The notes beneath the pieces were generated by a model that had not been told where the DNA came from, made no database searches, and saw nothing but the letters and a program-made list of their open reading frames with translations. Below are positions 6,424 to 9,377 of a DNA stretch of 9,377 nucleotides, one piece after another (positions within the stretch are counted from its first letter, which is position 1; every line of letters begins with the position of its first letter). Source of the stretch: Gemmobacter sp. (GTDB lineage Bacteria > Pseudomonadota > Alphaproteobacteria > Rhodobacterales > Rhodobacteraceae); assembly GCA_003509785.1 (NCBI GenBank), contig DOMY01000268.1, positions 7,635 to 17,011 of the forward strand, read 5' to 3'. Both the position numbers and the translations under genes were made by a program.

Positions 6424-7319
6424 CGCCGCAGGCGGGGTTTGACCCGCGGCTCGGTCGACCGGATCTGCGACCCGGCGCCCGAATCGGTGAACAGTTCCAG
6501 CAACACCGCATTGGGCAGGCGGCCATCCAGAATGGTCACCGCGCGCACCCCCTGATCCAGCGCCATCAGCGCGGTTTCGGTCTTGGGGATCATGCCACCC
6601 GCGATCACGCCATCGGCGGTCATCTGGCGGATTTCCTCAGGCGAGATCTGCGTCATCACCTCGCCTGCCGCATTCTTCACCCCGGCCACGTCGGTCAGCA
6701 GCAGCAGGCGGTCGGCCTGCAACGCCCCGGCGATGGCCCCCGCCGCCGTATCGCCATTGACGTTGAAGGTTTCGTTGTCGGCCATGCCGGTCGCCACCGG
6801 CGCCACAACCGGGATGATGCCTGCGCCATAAAGATCGCGCAGCACCTGCACGTTCATTTCCACCGGGCGGCCGACAAAGCCCAGCTCCGGGTCATCGGCC
6901 TCGCAGACCATCAGATCATCGTCCTTGCCGGAAATGCCGACGGCGCGGCCGCCCGCATCCATGATGGCCTGCACGATCCGCTTGTTGACCAGGCCCGACA
7001 GGATCATCTCCACCACTTCGACCGTGGCACGATCCGTCACCCGCTTGCCGCGCACGAATTCCGATTTGATGCCCAGCTTCTGCAGCATCTCGTTGATCAT
7101 TGGCCCGCCGCCATGCACCACAACGGGGTTCAGCCCCACCTGCCGCATCAGCACGATATCGCGGGCGAATTCGGCCATGGCTGCATCATCGCCCATCGCA
7201 TTGCCGCCGAATTTTACGACGACGACGGCGCCGGAATAGCGTTGCAGATGGGGCAGTGCTTCGGAAAGCGTCTTGGCGGTCTGTGCGGGGTCCTGCATGG
7301 TCGCGGTCTGCTTCTTCAT
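6420..7319 (-). CDS. argB: Acetylglutamate kinase (arginine biosynthesis)
   Basis: This 299-residue kinase phosphorylates N-acetyl-L-glutamate, the second step of arginine biosynthesis. The amino acid kinase motifs are all present: VVVVKFGGNAM with K36, VVHGGGPMIN (67-76) for substrate and phosphate binding, RGKRVTD (90-96), NVNGDTAAGAIA (186-197), LLLTDVAGVK (206-215) and GGMIPKT (241-247) with K246. An N-terminal extension of about 30 residues (TLSEALPHLQRYSG, 17-30) and the ending LPNAVLLELFTDSGAGS resemble arginine-sensitive, hexameric enzymes, so feedback inhibition by arginine is likely (inference). The ATG at 7319 is chosen because GAGGA lies six bases upstream and because the family sequence begins here. 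An open frame continues upstream to about 7664, but overlaps the oppositely oriented dehydrogenase gene and is not conserved. It is the first gene of a three-gene minus-strand operon. Confidence 0.96.
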   Translation of the reverse strand: MKKQTATMQDPAQTAKTLSEALPHLQRYSGAVVVVKFGGNAMGDDAAMAEFARDIVLMRQVGLNPVVVHGGGPMINEMLQKLGIKSEFVRGKRVTDRATVEVVEMILSGLVNKRIVQAIMDAGGRAVGISGKDDDLMVCEADDPELGFVGRPVEMNVQVLRDLYGAGIIPVVAPVATGMADNETFNVNGDTAAGAIAGALQADRLLLLTDVAGVKNAAGEVMTQISPEEIRQMTADGVIAGGMIPKTETALMALDQGVRAVTILDGRLPNAVLLELFTDSGAGSQIRSTEPRVKPRLRR

Positions 7320-7427
7320 GGGATGTCCTCGGGGCTTTGGCGCCTTGGTAGCCGCTTTGCAATTCCCTGCCAAGGTTGCAATTCCGGATGGCAGGCGTAG
7401 GTTGTCGGCAAATGCACGGAGGCGGCG
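7320..7427. promoter_or_regulatory. Divergent argB / dehydrogenase control region with direct and inverted repeats
   Basis: This 108-bp gap separates two divergent genes and must hold both promoters unless one is leaderless. It contains a 10-bp direct repeat, TTGCAATTCC at 7357-7366 and 7376-7385, spaced 19 bp start to start (about two helical turns). It also contains an inverted repeat, CCTTGGTAG (7343-7351) against CTGCCAAGG (7367-7375), with one mismatch. TTGCAA at 7376-7381 could serve as a -35 for the plus-strand gene with TAGGTT (7398-7403) as a poor -10, a 16-bp spacer. The repeats are seen; the promoter and operator roles are inference. Confidence 0.4.
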
Positions 7428-8159
7428 ATGAGCGAGCAAAAGGTTATGGTACTGACCGGGGCAAGCCGGGGGATCGGCCATGCCACGGTCAAGCGGTTCA
7501 GTGCCGAAGGCTGGCGCGTGCTGACCTGTTCGCGGCAACCCTTCGATGCACGCTGCCCCTGGCCCGGCGGCGAGGAAAACCACATCCAGATTGATCTGGC
7601 CTCGCCCGATGCCACGATTGCCGCCATTTCCATCATCAAGGAAAAGATCGGCGGCAAGCTTCATGCGCTGGTGAACAACGCAGGCATTTCCCCAAAGGGC
7701 GCAGGCGGGGCCAGATTAAGCACTTTGGATACCGATCTGCGGACATGGGGCCATGTGTTCCACGTCAACTTCTTTGCCTCCATCGTGCTCGCCCGCGGCC
7801 TGCAGCAAGAGCTGGCGGCGGCGAAAGGATCGGTGGTCAATGTCACGTCGATTGCCGGGGTTCGGGTGCATCCCTTCGCTGGCGCCGCCTATGCCACGTC
7901 AAAAGCCGCGCTGGCGGCGCTGACCCGTGAAATGGCTCATGATTTCGGCCCCATGGGTGTGCGGGTGAATGCGATTGCCCCGGGCGAGATCGAAACCTCG
8001 ATCCTGTCTCCGGGCACCGACAAGATTGTGGAAAAGCTGCCGATGCGGCGGCTGGGCCAACCGAAAGAGGTGGCGGATGTGATCTGGTTCCTGTGCTCGG
8101 ATCAATCCAGCTATATTTCGGGCACAGAGATCGAGGTGAACGGGGCGCAGCACGTGTGA
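7428..8159 (+). CDS. Classical short-chain dehydrogenase/reductase (SDR), NADP(H)-type
   Basis: This 243-residue protein is a complete classical SDR of the FabG-like type. The nucleotide-binding TGASRGIG (10-17) is followed by an arginine at the end of the second strand (R36, CSRQ). Together with R14 this favours NADP(H) over NAD(H). NNAG lies at 83-86, and the catalytic tetrad is N114, S141, Y155 and K159 (YATSK). The C-terminal part has RVNAIAPGEIET and ends in the SDR-typical YISGTEIEVNGAQHV. The substrate cannot be deduced: FabG proteins share these motifs, but so do many alcohol, sugar and steroid reductases. The ATG at 7428 has GGAGG (7418-7422) five bases upstream. It stands alone between argB, which is divergent, and the rarA-linked small gene, which is convergent, so it is probably monocistronic. 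No clear terminator follows it. Confidence 0.93.
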   Translation: MSEQKVMVLTGASRGIGHATVKRFSAEGWRVLTCSRQPFDARCPWPGGEENHIQIDLASPDATIAAISIIKEKIGGKLHALVNNAGISPKGAGGARLSTLDTDLRTWGHVFHVNFFASIVLARGLQQELAAAKGSVVNVTSIAGVRVHPFAGAAYATSKAALAALTREMAHDFGPMGVRVNAIAPGEIETSILSPGTDKIVEKLPMRRLGQPKEVADVIWFLCSDQSSYISGTEIEVNGAQHV

Positions 8160-8277
8160 AGCATGGGCGAGGCACTGTATCGGCCCACTGGCCGTGGAAG
8201 CAGCCTCACCAAACACATATCAGCATCAGAATAGCCCGTTTAAATCATGCACATACTATCGTGGTATCATACAAAAT
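8160..8277. other. Convergent intergenic spacer without a convincing gene or terminator
   Basis: These 118 bp between the dehydrogenase stop and the small minus-strand gene are visibly less GC-rich than the flanking genes. Only short pairings are seen. CGGCC (8181-8185) pairs with GGCCG (8190-8194), five base pairs with no T-run, and ATACTA pairs with TGGTAT around 8253-8267 with one wobble. Neither makes a convincing terminator. No coding sequence, tRNA or repeat is supported here. Confidence 0.5.
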
Positions 8278-8469
8278 CTATGGCTTCTTTGTATCGGACA
8301 AATCAGCCTTACTGACAGGTTTGGTGATTTTAAGTCTGCCCCCCTTAGTCCAACCAACGCGTGCGTCTCGCTCGCGATCAACAACATCAAGGCGCTCACC
8401 ACGACCTTGCGTTCCATTTTTTCCCCAAGGATAGGTTGAGGCGCTATATCCATCACCGCTTTTAGCCAT
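8278..8469 (-). CDS. Small basic hydrophilic protein of unknown function, downstream of rarA
   Basis: A 63-codon frame starts with ATG at 8469, preceded by a near-ideal ribosome binding site GGAGGA (8477-8482 on the complement) with a seven-base spacer, and ends at TAG. The product (MAKSGDGYSASTYPWGK at the start, GWTKGGRLKITKPVSKADLS near the end) is very hydrophilic. By hand count it has 14 Lys/Arg against 8 Asp/Glu, no membrane helix, no cysteine and no signal peptide. I do not recognise the family. Its start is 29 bases after the rarA stop on the same strand, so it is probably co-transcribed with rarA. Codon use is unlike the neighbours: only about 40% of its codons end in G or C by hand count, whereas the surrounding genes are strongly GC-biased, which suggests recent acquisition or relaxed selection. 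An in-frame ATG at 8487 would add six residues but would place the GGAGGA inside the gene. It is likely real on start-signal evidence, without homology support. Confidence 0.55.
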   Translation of the reverse strand: MAKSGDGYSASTYPWGKNGTQGRGERLDVVDRERDARVGWTKGGRLKITKPVSKADLSDTKKP

Positions 8470-8476
8470 AATTAGA

Positions 8477-8482
8477 TCCTCC
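8477..8482 (-). promoter_or_regulatory. Strong ribosome binding site deciding the small gene's start
   Basis: The complement reads GGAGGA, seven bases before the ATG at 8469. It is among the best Shine-Dalgarno matches in the window. It favours that ATG over the tandem ATGATG at 8487-8482, which has only a G-rich GCGGGGT nearby, and it is the main evidence that the small frame is translated. Confidence 0.6.
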
Positions 8483-8498
8483 ATCATTACCCCGCGCC

Positions 8499-9377
8499 TC
8501 AGCCGCCCTTCCGCTGCGCACGAAGCTTTGCGAAATACTCCACCCGCTTTTTCAACTCGCGCTCGAAACCGCGTTCCGGGGGCAAGTAGAACACCGGGCG
8601 CTTCATGTCTTTGGGGAAGTAATTCTGACCTGAAAAGCCGTCTTCGGCGTCATGGTCATAGGCATATCCCGTGCCATAGCCCAGATCCTTCATCAAACGG
8701 GTCGGTGCATTGCGGATATGCAGCGGCGGAGGCAGGCTGCCGGTGTCACGCGCCGCCGCCCGCGCCGCCTTGTAAGCCACATAAACCCCGTTCGATTTTG
8801 GGGCCAGCGCCAGATAGACCACGGCATTGGCCAGCGCCAGTTCCCCCTCGGGCGATCCCAACCGTTCATAGGTTTCCCAGCTGTCCACACAGACGGCCTG
8901 CGCCTGCGGATCGGCCAGCCCGATATCCTCCACGGCCATACGGGTCAGACGGCGGGCCAGAAAGCGCGGGTCTTCGCCGCCCTCCAGCATCCGCGCAAAC
9001 CAATAGAGGGCTGCATCCGGGTCTGATCCGCGCACCGATTTATGCAGGGCGGAAATCAGATTGTAATGTTCTTCGCCCGATTTGTCGTATTTCGCCGCGC
9101 GCCGCATAAGGCGCTGCGCCAGCTGATCGCGCGTCAGGGCCGCGCCCTTATGCGCGGCCACCTGTTCGATCAGATTCAGCGCGGCGCGGCCATCGCCATC
9201 GGCCATTTCCAGCAGCGCCTCGCGCGCATCGGCCAGCAGTGGCAAGGCCCGACCCAGCTCCTGTTCCGCGCGCTGTGCCAGCCGTTCCAGATCCGCGAGG
9301 CTCAGCCGCTCCAGCACGATGACCTGTGCCCGGCTAAGAAGGGCCGCGTTCAGCTCGAACGAGGGGTTTTCGGTGGT
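8499..9377 (-). CDS. rarA: Replication-associated recombination protein A (RarA/MgsA AAA+ ATPase), C-terminal part
   Basis: The frame enters from the right edge at a full codon and gives 292 residues ending in a TGA. The first residues, TTENPSFELNAALLSRAQV, hold sensor 1 (TTEN) and the arginine finger (SR at 15-16). The small AAA+ lid follows, with the sensor 2 motif GDGRAALNLI (61-70). The RarA/MgsA-specific C-terminal region then contains LISALHKSVRGSDPDAALYW (about 107-126) and APKSNGVYVAYKAA, matching E. coli RarA block by block. RarA is a DnaX/RuvB-related tetrameric ATPase that acts at stalled replication forks with SSB and recombination proteins. A full protein is about 435-450 residues, so roughly 150 N-terminal residues, including Walker A and B, lie outside the window. 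GTG at 9317 is an internal valine, not a start, because conserved sequence continues upstream. A small gene follows 29 bases later on the same strand. Confidence 0.96.
   Translation of the reverse strand, partial: TTENPSFELNAALLSRAQVIVLERLSLADLERLAQRAEQELGRALPLLADAREALLEMADGDGRAALNLIEQVAAHKGAALTRDQLAQRLMRRAAKYDKSGEEHYNLISALHKSVRGSDPDAALYWFARMLEGGEDPRFLARRLTRMAVEDIGLADPQAQAVCVDSWETYERLGSPEGELALANAVVYLALAPKSNGVYVAYKAARAAARDTGSLPPPLHIRNAPTRLMKDLGYGTGYAYDHDAEDGFSGQNYFPKDMKRPVFYLPPERGFERELKKRVEYFAKLRAQRKGG

Noticed and set aside
5667..7400. 577-codon plus-strand frame opposite the ferredoxin-like gene and argB
   Set aside because: It is rich in Pro/Arg/His without motifs. Both minus-strand genes have complete family motifs and coupled starts and stops.
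7319..7664. Upstream in-frame extension of argB on the minus strand
   Set aside because: The extension overlaps the SDR coding region and the divergent promoter, whereas the ATG at 7319 has a good ribosome binding site and matches the family's N-terminus.
8194..8439. Plus-strand small frame starting at GTG 8194
   Set aside because: It has no ribosome binding site and lies opposite the better-supported minus-strand small gene. A second minus-strand frame, 8256-8456, was rejected on the same grounds.
1..9377. CRISPR array, tRNA/rRNA gene, insertion sequence, prophage or defence module
   Set aside because: I found no regularly spaced repeats, no cloverleaf or rRNA-like sequence, no transposase or integrase motifs and no toxin-antitoxin-like pair by reading both strands.

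Overview
The window is about 9.4 kb of ordinary-looking chromosome from a GC-rich alphaproteobacterium, most likely a member of the Rhodobacterales (Rhodobacter/Paracoccus-like). The pointers are an ATP12-type F1-ATPase assembly chaperone, which outside mitochondria is essentially alphaproteobacterial; a complete Bzt/Aap-type general amino acid ABC transporter operon with the two unusually long permeases seen in this group; and strongly GC-biased third codon positions everywhere except in one small gene near 8.3-8.5 kb. The genus is inference; no rRNA is present.

Layout, left to right. (1) 2-421 (+): the 3' end of an ATP12 chaperone gene. (2) 422-652: a 231-bp intergenic region with a candidate promoter, a perfect 10-bp palindrome and three consecutive potential stem-loops leading up to a strong ribosome binding site. 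(3) 653-5162 (+): bztABCD, encoding the periplasmic binding protein, two permeases and the ATPase of an amino acid importer. A perfect 11-bp stem-loop lies between bztA and bztB, while bztB-bztC-bztD are almost contiguous. (4) 5163-5254: two hairpins, the second a good bidirectional terminator shared by the convergent operons. (5) 5255-7319 (-): argB, then a QueG-like double-cluster ferredoxin-type protein, then a SixA-like histidine phosphatase. Four-base overlaps at both junctions point to translational coupling. (6) 7320-7427: a short divergent region with a 10-bp direct repeat and an inverted repeat. (7) 7428-8159 (+): a complete classical short-chain dehydrogenase. (8) 8160-8498: a less GC-rich stretch holding a 63-codon minus-strand small gene with a strong ribosome binding site, immediately downstream of rarA. 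(9) 8499-9377 (-): the C-terminal two thirds of RarA/MgsA, cut by the window edge.

The bzt genes form one functional unit, importing glutamate/glutamine/aspartate/asparagine-type substrates. ArgB uses N-acetylglutamate, so nitrogen and amino acid metabolism is the loose theme of the two convergent operons, but no direct functional link is shown. I see no CRISPR array, transposon, tRNA, phage module or defence island. The parts most worth a second look are the small basic protein gene behind rarA, the structured bztA leader and the orphan QueG-like protein coupled to argB.
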